Shown here: positions 1 through 11,400 of the stretch, one piece after another
Layout: every line of letters begins with the position of its first letter
Position numbering within the stretch: the first letter of the stretch is position 1
DNA from: Pempheris klunzingeri
Lineage: Eukaryota > Chordata > Actinopteri > Acropomatiformes > Pempheridae
DNA length: 64,000 nt
Direction of reading: 5' to 3'
NCBI RefSeq assembly: GCF_042242105.1
Contig: NC_092034.1
Span: 3,123,644 to 3,187,643, forward strand
The notes under the pieces: model-generated
Database searches by the model: none
The model's input: only the letters and a program-made list of their open reading frames with translations
Told to the model about the DNA's origin: nothing
Position numbers and translations under genes: made by a program

Positions 1-1111
1 CTAAAGCCCTGGTACTACCAGCTTCTAAAATGATGATCACGATGCTATGAGAGTGATGACAGTGAACCAAAACAAGTAAGTTGAACTCACAATGAACCGT
101 ATTTAAAGATGATGGAGCTGGTGATACTTCTCTGTAGGTTCCCTTAGATCTTAACCAAAGTGTGTGGACTGTCTAAAGGTAACCACATGGTCACCACTGC
201 CATGACCCCTTCCCTACAGCTCATCTATGGTACGTAAATGTCCTCAACTTGGAAAAACATTTACAAACATGAAAATGTAGAAACTAAATTTCCTTCGAAA
301 TGTATTTGGGAAATCAGATTAGTAAAGGTTATTAGGGTTCTCCATCAAAAGCAACGTGGAGTCTTTTGTTTAGACAGTATGTTTCCTTTTTAAACCTTAG
401 CCTTGTTTCTGCAGCGACACCAGTGAAACTAAGAGACCAAGTTACTTTTAGTGTTCTATGATATCCAGGCATGAGGTAGTCACATTCACATTTAAACAGA
501 TAAACGTTAAGACACCAACCTTAGGGCAGTCTTTGTCTTGTCTTTCCTCTCAGTCTCCAACGCGACTGCTCTGCACAGATGCACTATCTATAGCGCTTTA
601 TTAATTATTGTGCGTGAGTATGTGTTTGTTTGTTTTCAGAGATTCAGGTGGGAGCAGTATTTTTGCATGTTACAAAACCACTAATGATCATTCATTTCTT
701 CTTTGCAGCAGGTAAATTTCCCTTGTAGTCAAATTACGGGGAGTAAAGTTCAAAGATGGGGTAATATCAAATGTTATGCCAGTTAATTTAATGTAAAAAT
801 GAAAAGATCATACCTAAAAACAGATCATAGGTATGGTGGCTCTCGAAGAAGTCTCTGTGGTGATGAAGGTGGGTTGGATATGTTTAGTGACATGTTGTAT
901 TTTGACCCTCGGGCGACCATACTGTATACACATTTGTGAAATAAGACAACATTATTAAAACATGTAATTTACTATATGAACTACAGTTTACAGTAACTTC
1001 CCATTGGAATAAATGTAAATGTGTTCAGTATGTGGCAGTGTTGTACACTATATTGTATATGTAAGATTCTTGTATATGTAGTTAACAACTGTGCTGACTA
1101 CACCCTCTTTG
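1..1111. other. intergenic DNA, no gene seen
   Basis: AT-rich sequence with no open frame that looks coding and no recognisable exon flanked by splice sites. It precedes a hAT transposon. It could be the far flank or an intron of a gene outside the window; nothing here decides that. Confidence 0.5.
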
Positions 1112-1119
1112 GCCTAATA

Positions 1120-1809
1120 CAGGGGTGTCCAAACTGCGGCCCATGGTCCAATTTTCATTGGCCCGCAGGAAATTCTAAAAATGTATTGGAATGCGGCCCA
1201 CACATGGAACCTGCGCTGGACTGTATTGTACTTCTTAGTCTCACCTCTAGGTGGAGTAACTGTCTTTAACGAGGCAGATTCTCTATAAAATGAGTAACCG
1301 AAGAAGAAATGTGCTACAGGTGACCCAAAATGGCAGAATTAAGGAAACGTAAGAGAGCAAGTGAGTGTAGAAAGTTTCAGACGCGGTGTGCCATGAGAGC
1401 ACAGCAGGTGAGGATGTTTTTGAAGCTGTGCCAGGTGCAGTTGGTATGATCGGAGTTAAATGGGACGAGCTGTGTGGAGGTACGACGGATGGGGCTCCAG
1501 CTGGGACAGGCGAGCGCAAAGGAAGGGCCTCTACGGTGTCCGCCGAGGGGCAAGAAAGTGGAGGTAGGGCTGTTGATGTGAGCACCGGGGCTCTAGCACA
1601 GATTATTTCAAGCTTCCCTCTCTGATGCTGATGTTGGTGGTGTTGTTGTTGTTCAGTTATCAAGCAGAATTTACCTACATTTGTGAGGAGATATACATCA
1701 CCTCTAGTGGATTAAAGTTAGCAGCATAGCTCACTTCTAGTGAGTGGTTCCAGCCCTTTGTATGTTTTTCTGTATGTGGCCCTCAGTGAAAAAAGTTTGG
1801 ACACCCCTG
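1120..1809 (+). mobile_element. non-autonomous hAT (Charlie-type) DNA transposon, 690 bp
   Basis: The element begins CAGGGGTGTCCAAACT and ends with the inverted form AGTTTGGACACCCCTG. It is flanked by a perfect 8-bp target duplication, GCCTAATA, at 1112-1119 and 1810-1817, which is diagnostic of the hAT superfamily. Inside, an ATG at 1330 opens a short frame beginning MAELRKRKRASECRKFQTR. This resembles the start of Charlie-like transposases (the group from which vertebrate GTF2IRD2 was derived), so the element looks like an internally deleted relative of an autonomous copy. A second, shorter member lies at 54354-54696. Confidence 0.9.
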
Positions 1810-3899
1810 GCCTAATATATACCTCACCTCACTGGCCCTCTAAAATATTTATGCAGTAATAATGTGTATCTGCATATGTGTTTGTTAGTTAGCTCATCAT
1901 CACACACATAAGAACACACAAGCACACACATACTATCAGGACTAGTTGACAAACCTCACAGGTCTGGAAGTGTGTGTGTGTGTGTGGGTGTATCTCTGAA
2001 TGCATCCTTGCTGTATGTAAAGTTCACACTTGACATCGTGTGTTTCATGGACGAGCCTGCGTAGGTTTGATATACTGCATGCTGATGTGCACTGGGCGTG
2101 TTTTTGGTAGAAGATGACCTGACACAGTGACCTAGAAAGATTTCTTTTTAGGTCACTGGGTTCTAGGTGTCGCTGTGTGAGCTGAGACGGACACACTTAG
2201 GAGCATGATCTATTGCATGCCAGTATGAACTGAGTGCATTTTTGGTGGATACTGACCCGAGGGGGGTGCTACAAAAAGAGATTAATGACTTAGCGAATGC
2301 ATCGTACGTTGAGCCTGAAGCCATAGTTTTCAGTGTCACATAGGTGACTTTTTCAACCTGACTAGATCACCGTGGTAACACGTGCTGCACACCTGATCTG
2401 CTCTGCAGGAGGCTACATTCAGAGTTTTGGTTTAAATCACAAAGCAGCACTTTCAATAATCCTCTTCCTGATGATATTCTATCTGAGTAACTCTGTGAAT
2501 CGTGTTTTTATACTTGGTCCTGATCAGTTTGACTCTGGTGGAATTGCAGCAGATTAGAAAAATGATCCGTATTAGTATTTATCACAGATATTATTCAATC
2601 AGTAACATTAATTTCACTTTGATCTGGCCAAAAACTAAAGTGATTTCCATTTGTCACACCTAAAAGTAGTTCTTGAGTATAATGTTTAAAGTTAAAGAGC
2701 TCTGAATGTACGTTAAGATTAAAAGGGATGGAACTGAGACTCACTCAGTAGTCTTACCTAATGTCCAATAACAGTTTTTATATTCTTCATAGCTCCCCAT
2801 TATCACTACCCATTGCTCTTGAATGAAGTAGGCGACACGTGACTGTGATGATGCTGTCTTTTATGGGAAGGTGCACAGAGCCTGAAGCAGAAGGCCAAAG
2901 ACAGTTAATCACCACCGTCGTGAGATCTGTTGTCTCTGACTAGGTTTTTAAGTGCACTTTGTTTCTTTAAGTGGGGGGTTTTAACGAATGTGGGATTGAA
3001 AGCATTATTAAGTAGATGTGTTCAGTGAAATTCGGGTGAGTGAAGGCGAATTGAGGTAGGGAGTGGGAGAAATAGCATGAATAAGAGGAGAGGCAGTCAA
3101 ACACTGTATGAACTGTAACAAAGTTGAACAGAAATAAATTTGGAGTCTTAATTCACAACAATGAACAGGAAAAGAAAAAAGTATGAATTGTGCAATAAGA
3201 TGTGCTTGAGATGTGCTGTTCAAATCACTCAGTGTGGGTCCATTTACTGAAAAGGATATGTCATTCTTCCTTAGAATATAATATAACCCTGCTTTCTTCT
3301 CAAATGGAAGGGAAACATCTTCAGTATTTCAGAAATGCATCACGTGTCATCACATTATTTTTAACGTCCAGCAGGAAAGCCTGCAAAATCTGTCCCAGTC
3401 ATCTTTCTTTCACCCTACTAGTCTGCAAACATGCATGCACGGCCATGAAAAATCAGTTGTTGCAAATCAAACAACAGGACTACATGTACTTTCCCCGGTG
3501 GTGTTCAGTAACATCAGGCTGCCATTACAGGGAGAACAGGTTCCGCCTTGGCATCAGCCAGTGTGTGTCAGTCAGACGCCTGAAATCTAAGAGCAGCACA
3601 GTTATCACTCGGCTGTGGTGGTGCAATCGCTCTCACAGCGAAACAACTAATAAACAACAGTGCAGAATGTGAAAGAGGAAAAGCACTGCTGCTGCTGCTG
3701 ATCAGTAGATAGTGAAGTCTTTACAGTGGAGGAAATTTACCTTAAGATACATCTTCTACATAAATCACTGCAAGCAGATCAAAGGTAGAAGGCAACTACC
3801 CTTCATTCACTTTCCTGTGCTAGTTTATATTAGTTTCAACTACATTTTAGGGGGGAAATAGGAGTAGGTTCTAGTTTGCAGATTTAAACACCACCAGCC

Positions 3900-4160
3900 A
3901 CTTGCCCTTCAGCTCAAACTGGTCAGGTGATTGTCCCCAGACCCCCGCCATCTACAGACATATTCACCTACAGAGGTTTGAAGTCATTTAAATTACTTTT
4001 CCTCCACATTTAGATGTTTGGTGAAGACTTCAGTAGGTCGTCTTGACCATTTCTGCAATGCCTAAATGCATTGAGTTGCTGCCTTGTGATTGGCTGATTG
4101 GGTATTTGCGTTAACGAGCAGTTGAACTGGTGTACCTAATAAAGTGGTCAGTGACTGTAA
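3900..4160. repeat. probable fish DNA-transposon fragment
   Basis: The stretch ending in GTGTACCTAATAAAGTGG followed by TCAGTGACTGTA matches, from memory, the terminal sequence of a family very common in teleost genomes. The left boundary is uncertain and no target duplication was found, so this is an assignment by family appearance only. Confidence 0.45.
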
Positions 4161-6330
4161 TAGTAATTTGCCAGTAGGGGAAAACACACTTAAAAGCAAT
4201 AATATCAGACAGTTTTTTTCTTCTCTGTAGGTTGCAGGAGTGAAAAATAGTAGATATAGCTGCAGTAGATTGGAAAAAAATGAGCCTGTCCATGGACCAT
4301 CCTCGGTTTTGGGATAAATCCTGAATGATTACGACATCTGGTGCCTCTCCTGAGCTAAATACACTATTTAGAAAATCGTCAAATCAAATCAATCAAATAC
4401 AGGAACTGTTTTTTTGTACTTAAAGAACTGCTGACATTTTGGAGATTCAGGTTTTCATTGGACCAACAAAACCTATTAAATTGAGTCAACATTTAGTCAA
4501 CATTACCGAGAAAAACGATTTGCATGTGCCCCAGACTGTAATTACTGCGAAGCAAAGTCATCAGTATGATTTAAGGACAATGTTTTTCACAAAGCCCAGC
4601 ATCCTGTTTGGGTACACTCTGTCTGAGATTCTGCTTATCTGGCTCTGGAGGTAGCGCATCGCTGGCCGAAAGGAATGATGAACGCGAAAAATGTGTCATT
4701 GTCCAAACACAAGACACACACGGAGAAAGTAAAGAAACAGATGTACACAAAAACACACGCAGACGGCGAGCGCGGAGTTGAAAGGGAGCCGAATCACGCA
4801 ACGACACAAGAGAGAACAATTCCCACAGTCCTGTATCGATGATGCAGCGTCCCGGCACAGATGGAAGAGATGATAAGAGGAGCTAATTTTATGCTTCATG
4901 CCACCAGTGAGCCTCAGCTATGTAAAATGCCCAATGCCCTGACTATTTCCAAAAATAACTAAATCATCAGGAGGTGGCAGGACTTTTTCTTAACAAGCCA
5001 CTTTTCGAAGATATCTCGGTTGACTCTTTCAAAAGAATATTTAAAACACATCGATTAGCTTCAGCTTTTAGCCTCATTTAATCTGCCACCAGCTTTAAAT
5101 CATGGTTATCCAGTTTTTTGTTTATATATATGTGTATTTCCATGTGTATCAGGTTGTTGAACTGTTTTTATTTTATTTATCTATGTTTTGTATTTATTTA
5201 TACCTTTTGATGCGACTGGACTAAAGCTGCACACGCTGTTTAGACCACGTTGCACTTATTGCCAGTAAAGTTATTAAAGACATTAAATCACCCATTGTGG
5301 TAACATAGCAATTAAGAGCACAGGAATGATGAGCTGCAGGCTGGAGCAGACAATTTCTCATTGTTTTCAAGTTAATACCTGACTATGAAGGGAGGAGTAA
5401 GCGCAGTGTGTCAAGTGTAAAGTTGATCGGATGTGAAATGTTAAAGATGCCATTAAAAGAAGACTGCCACCTCTCCAAAATGGCCGCCTCTCTACCTCAG
5501 ATGTGTGTGCATATCTCAAAAACACTCTGTGGGCACATTGCTGAGGATCCAGGGAAGCACATCGTTTGATTGAACAAGCTGTTCTCAACAACAATGCGAG
5601 ATATCGGCCGAGAGATCGGTCCAGTCCGAACGTCCACGCACAGACGAGCACTGCTGAGTTGTTTTAAGAAAGAAATGCTTCATTATGTTTCATAAATTAT
5701 CTGTGTAAGTTCGTATCTGTTGATAAAATAAAATCAGTCAGTTTCAGGCAATTTTCATAGCTTTTTGTTGGAATTCTTCATGGTTGCCAATAGAGACGGA
5801 TTAAGAGGCTACACATCATAAATGTCCAGAGTTAGGGGATCAAAGGAGGACAAATATGCCTTCCAACGACAAAAACTGTTGTCTTATTTCCATATTATGT
5901 CTCGACAGCAAGTGAAACATCCAACAGCCACCTGGATTTAGTTCAGAGTTGGTGAAACTGAAAAAGCAATTTCTGAGTTGGTTGATAGCCTAGTAAACCA
6001 TAGCATCTTGTTCTTAACGTATTTATTTGCATTTTAACTTGTTTATTAGTGGTCACTTTTCACTAATAAGCACATGGATAAATAAATACAATAGAGCAGT
6101 GGAAGTCTTCAGCATCCTCAGGAATCACAAAGCGTGGCAACAACAAGTGTGTCCAAGTTGTGCTCGGCACTGAAGTCGTCTGGAAACACTTCCTGTGTTG
6201 TTTTCTGAACTATCAGCATGTTTTCTGAATGCTGCACAACTGTTTGCGTGTGTTTTCTTAAGATGCAGTGCACTGGATTCTCATGGCCACCATTGTTCAG
6301 GGTAGGAACTATGGCCATTTGACCTACTAT

Positions 6331-6354
6331 GTGTGTGTGTGTGTGTGTGTGTGT
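6331..6354. repeat. GT microsatellite
   Basis: Twelve perfect GT units, with a short imperfect CA tract about 100 bp further on (6450-6486). Several small open frames here are artefacts of these dinucleotides. Confidence 0.9.
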
Positions 6355-6936
6355 CATTCTCCAACCTTAACCAGTTCTGCCACATTTATCTGCCAAATGG
6401 AGAGAAGGGTGAGTAGGCGTGGTGCCTCCTTTCCTGTAGAAAGGAAAATCACACCCACACCCACCCACACACACACATACACACACTCCTTTTATAGTTC
6501 ACAGCCGGAGAAGCAGACACATTGTCAGCGTGAGATTGCAAGGGATCAAGATACAACAAGAAAAAAATAGTTTTTGTGCACCTGTTTGTGGATTTGTGGA
6601 TTTGGATATATTTTAAAATCAGATCCACCAACAGTAAAGGTATCGTTTTTTACCCTAATTTCATATTTAATGCTTATCTGAAGTATCTCAGGAAAACATT
6701 TATTTACATGGGACGAATGCAAAATCCAATTAGAGTTGCAATGGCAGTCGTATGTCCTGTATGTGAAGCTAGATCTCTTCCTTCATGTGTCACTTGATGT
6801 CAAAAGTTTTTTAAAAAACTGATGTAGGCTAATGATCTTTTGTTTGGCCCACAGGCCAAAACCCAAAAGATGTTGAACTGACATTTATACAACACGGAAA
6901 GCAGCAAACCCTCACATTTAAGTAGCAGGAACCAGA

Positions 6937-7140
6937 GTGTTTGCTGTTTGCAGCTGAAAAAATGACTGAAAGTTTTCAATTATTTGTCTCTTGATTGACT
7001 AATTGATTAATTATAATGCAGTTTCATTTTAAACTAATGAGATAAAGTGACATGTGCTAATGACATGTGCTTCAGTCAAGCACTTTATTCTGAAAATCTC
7101 TTCAGTTTACATTTCACATCCTGTTTTGACTAATTATTTT
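6937..7140. repeat. old interspersed repeat fragment
   Basis: Contains a run of alternating ATTGATTAATTA-type sequence preceded by a CAGCTG-rich segment. It looks like the inverse of the element around 22780-22940 (GGGCTGCAACTA followed by GATTACTGACCAATC). Both resemble a widespread teleost MITE-like family. Boundaries are approximate. Confidence 0.35.
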
Positions 7141-8420
7141 TATGTTTTTTTTATTGTATCGTAGCGTCTCATGTCATTCACAGCTCTGTAAGTATGTTGC
7201 AGTGCAGCATGATGAGCTCAGGTGTTTGCTTGTTTACTTCGTGGTGATGAGGGTCAATGCTGCAGGAAGGGTTTAGTGAGGAGAAGTGATGGTATGTGAC
7301 TGGGCCATGTGGCTTACTCTGCCAGGAGTCTAATAACACATAACACACCCATACCTCAAACCTAGATGCTGGCGGTTGAGTTGCATTGTGGGTAATGTAG
7401 GCAGAGCGGTGCATGAAATAAAAAGGACAATATCTCCGGTTAAGTTGCGTTGATTTTGGTCCTTTTTCTAACATATAGCTACCCTGAGCATGATAGTTTT
7501 TGAGGAGTGCGATGCTAAGTTGTAGTTGTTACTAAATATTAGACAGCTGCACAGTCGTAGTTTTTTGTTAAGAAAACACTTGTTAACACTTGCAGGCTTC
7601 TTAAATAACGTACATGTGACTTGTCATTCATTTGACATCTTAAACCTAAAACCAGTATCCGAGTATCAAAGTAATGTTCAGTTTCTTTTTGGCTTTTTAT
7701 GTAGAAGAATTTTACATGTATGCTTTAGGCTTTCTTGCTGTGTAATAGGCACATAAGCTATCCTGGGTGTAGCATGCATCTCACCCAGGGGATGCATGGT
7801 GCATGCATGGAGTAGATAATGGAGCAGAATTAGATACTATTGCTTACAAAAATGTACTTTTAGTATTAATTATTACTAAAACATTGATATTTGAAACTAG
7901 AACATTAAAGAAGCTGTTGTGAGTGTGCTTGTAGTGTACATGATAATGCAGGACAGAATCTTGCCCCACTTCATTCCTAAAGTCGTCTGACCATCCTAAT
8001 CTGATTTGTGACACTCGGGGTGACTTGTGTGTGTACGTATATGTTATATAATGTCTCAGAACTTCAGCTTACCCTTCAGTAAGCAATGTTTGACTGCTTC
8101 TCTCTCTTCTTTACTCCGCACTTCCGTCCTAAACGCACAAACCGCCTGCATTTGAACATAACTTCTTTGTTTTGATTGTGTTGCCTTTCTCTGGCTGTTT
8201 TAAAGAACCAAATGATAAAAGCATCAGAACCAAAGGCAGAAATAGTACGTTGCTTTTTATCAGTCTGGTTTCTTTAAACCTGGGCCAAGTGGTTCTAATG
8301 GCCTAAACCTAACCAAACTGTTGACATGGCAGTGATCCCATGAGGTATGACTTCCTGGACTCTGTAAACAAAACTGTTGCACCAGGACAGAATTGAACAA
8401 AACCTTGGAATGACCACTTT

Positions 8421-8426
<6 letters not shown>

Positions 8427-8452
<26 letters not shown>

Positions 8453-8464
8453 TGCTCCCCACAG
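8427..8464 (+). repeat. CT microsatellite forming the polypyrimidine tract before the TRIM start exon
   Basis: A run of CT units (8427-8452) leads into TTGCTCCCCACAG at 8452-8464. It therefore serves as an unusually long pyrimidine tract for the splice acceptor that lies one base upstream of the TRIM ATG. Length changes in this tract could affect inclusion of the start exon. Confidence 0.75.
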
Positions 8465-8465
8465 G

Positions 8466-11400
8466 ATGTCCTTACATGGTAGTTTTCTATCGGACAAGCA
8501 GTTCCAGTGCTCGATCTGCCTCGATGTGTTCAATAACCCTTCGTCCACACCGTGCGGCCACAGCTTCTGCATGGCCTGCATCAGCAGATACTGGGACGGA
8601 TCTAAGGTTTGGGAGGTTCCTGTCTTCTTGGTGTGCTTCCCTCTTTCTTTCTTTCTTTCTTTTACAGTTAGTACAGTTGACTTTCCACCCTTCCCCTCTC
8701 AGGTGTGCCAGTGTCCCCTGTGCAAGAAGACCTTCCAGAAACGACCGGACCTCCAGATCAACAGGACGCTGCGAGAGATCACCGAGCAGTTCCGATCCAT
8801 GACAGGCGCAGGAGGAGTGGGGAGGGAGAAGAGAGTCGGAAGAGGAGGAGGAGACGGAGGAATACAGGACGACTTATTTGATGAACTGAAGAAGAAGCTG
8901 CCTCGACCTCTGCCCAAACCACCAGTGACGCTGACCTGTGAGGCTCAAGGTAGGACAAGCAACTGCGTGTCATCACTGCCTTTTCCTGCCTCTCTCTATC
9001 TAACAGTTTCTCTCAATAGAACAGAAATGCCAAAACAAATGGGGGAGGGAACATGAAACAGAAAAAAACAAAAGCATTTTTACTGTCCCACTGAACTCTG
9101 TGTGCACTTCCAGCGTGTGGCTTCTGACAAAGGTGTCTGCTAAATGAATGTACGCAGTGTCATAAAACTTACACAGAAGTAATAATGACAGCCAAGTGCT
9201 GGTGTTTTTATCGTATTTCAAAAATCTATGCACAGCAGCAGAGCCAGTCTACTCAGTTTAGCTGCCCATTCTGCAGATGATACACGACTGTCCTGTCAGA
9301 GCTATGTGGCACAGCAGCAATCTTTAACGAGACAAGCTCCCAAGACTCTGTGAGGCTGTAAATACTGATGTCAGCGTGTTAACATGTTCATAATAACAAT
9401 GTTAACATGCTGACGTTTAGCAGGTATGTTGGCAATGTTCACCATCTTAGTTTAGTATGTTAAAGCTCCAGAAAGCAGCTTCATCATACTAAATTATTTC
9501 ATCCAATTGTTGGTTGAAATCACTTATTTTGACTGTTGTATGTCACCTACAATATTTAATTGAAGGGTTCCTTTAAAGAAATGTGAGTGTGAGTGTTCAA
9601 CATTATAAGAAATTGGACCCGGTCTGAATCAAACAACCAATCAGGGTTAGCCTGCACCTAACTAGCCAATCACAGCGACTCTGTACCAATATGGGCTTCT
9701 GTGGTTTGCCTGTTGTTGTCTGCTAATTACATGCTAGCTAGTTTTTTTAAAGGAACTCTTAAATTCAATTCAGTGGATCACTACTCGATTATTAAAGTCA
9801 GTCAGATACATTATTCTGGGACTATGAATGTCTGCGAATTTTCATGCAATAGCTGCTGAGATATTTCATCCTGATTAACGTGGCGGACCAACTGACCAAC
9901 TGATCGACCGACTGACCGACGGTGCAAACTCTTGAGCCCCACAGCTTGCTAGAAATAAATGTTATTACAGTATTAAAGAAGTTCTGTAAAATGTCGCACA
10001 CACTTCAGCTTGATTCTTCCCTCTTCTACCTTGGAAGGTGAGTCCATCCCGGTGCCATGTTCACCAGTCACCATCTCTCTGGCTTCGTCGATACCAAACC
10101 ACAGTCCGATCGCCGCAATGAACAACAACCCCGGACAACCACCGTCACCGTTCTCTTACTCCCGCCCCAGCGGCCGGAGACGGTTCACCGTGAGTGGGGC
10201 CGCTAGCAGCCACAACCTCCCTCTGTGTGACACCCACCACAGAGGAATAATGGTACTTTCACCTACACGACAAACTGATATCTGTGATTGATTTCCTTTG
10301 TGGTTTTGATTGAGATGCCTATTATCATTAAGATAAAGGTTTTACACTTCAACACTTTCTCTCACTGCTTCCAGATTTACTGTAGGACTGACCGAGTATG
10401 TATCTGTCCTGAATGTGCGGCTGAGGACCACCAGGATCACGACACCATGACCGTCGAAGACAAATGGATGGAAACCAAGGTAGGAAAACAGGTTGGAGAA
10501 ACACAACACTTGAAGTAAACCATTCAGACTTTGGAGAATTCCCTCCTTGAGTGTCGTAACCACAGAGGACAATGGCTGTAAGAGGAAGAACAACAACAAA
10601 GCACCAGCTGAGCAGGTAATGGCTGAAATGTGATGGCAAGAAGTTCCTCATGTTTGGAAATCTGAGCCAAACAAAGTATATTTTAGAAAGACATAATACA
10701 GTTTGGTCTCTGGTATGTAAGGGATAGCACTGACTGTGCCGTCACCTGTTCTTGGCCTCAATCATGAAACATCCAATAATTTATTGTCTGTTTTTTTTTG
10801 GTTTAACTGCCATTAAATGTAGTTCCTGAGAAATCAGAACATGTGCTGTTTTTGTTTAGGCGACATCCAGCGAAACAGAGGTCCCTAAGGCTGAACTTGA
10901 GGCTTTAAAATCCTGACAAATTTCAAAATATGACACTCAAATCGTGACCATACTGGACCTATAAGAAAAGAGAGTAGTTCTGCATTTGTGCATGTTGTTG
11001 GTGGTGGTTATAGAAATAATCCTGGGTGAGTATTGATGAGAAATATGATTTAAGCAAGCACATGTATGGACCTATCTTTTGTTTTTATCACACAAACAAT
11101 CGTTTATTCAAGCAAACAAAACTCTATTCTGTGCTTGATACATTTATTGGCTTTTCTGGGGGGGTTAAGTGCTCAATAAATAAGCTCCCTCTCAGTTTTA
11201 CTTATGTTTCCTAAATCAGGGAATATCTGGCTGTTTTGCCTCCAATCTGATTGATACTAGGATTATTGGATTAAAAGAAAGTAGGCAAGCAGTGGGAGAA
11301 TTAGGCAGTAGGCACATCACAGCCACATGTTGCTCTTTGCTCAAAATGTCCCTTTGCATGCTCTGGAGCGAGGAACAAATATAAATCCATTGAGAACCAT

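Larger units (their letters stand above)
1818..8464. other. intergenic region or 5' flank of the TRIM gene
   Basis: About 6.6 kb without a recognisable coding exon. It holds a GT microsatellite at 6331-6354, a mixed CA tract around 6450-6486, and fragments of old interspersed repeats listed separately. A non-coding 5' exon of the TRIM gene must lie somewhere upstream of the splice acceptor at 8463-8464, but I could not place it. Confidence 0.5.

Noticed and set aside
1386-1663. Open frames on both strands within the hAT element
   Set aside because: Remnants inside an internally deleted transposon; they lack the transposase catalytic regions.
8377-8802. Plus-strand 141-codon frame overlapping the TRIM RING exons
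   Set aside because: Shadow of the real RING frame; it reads through the CT microsatellite and lacks any domain.
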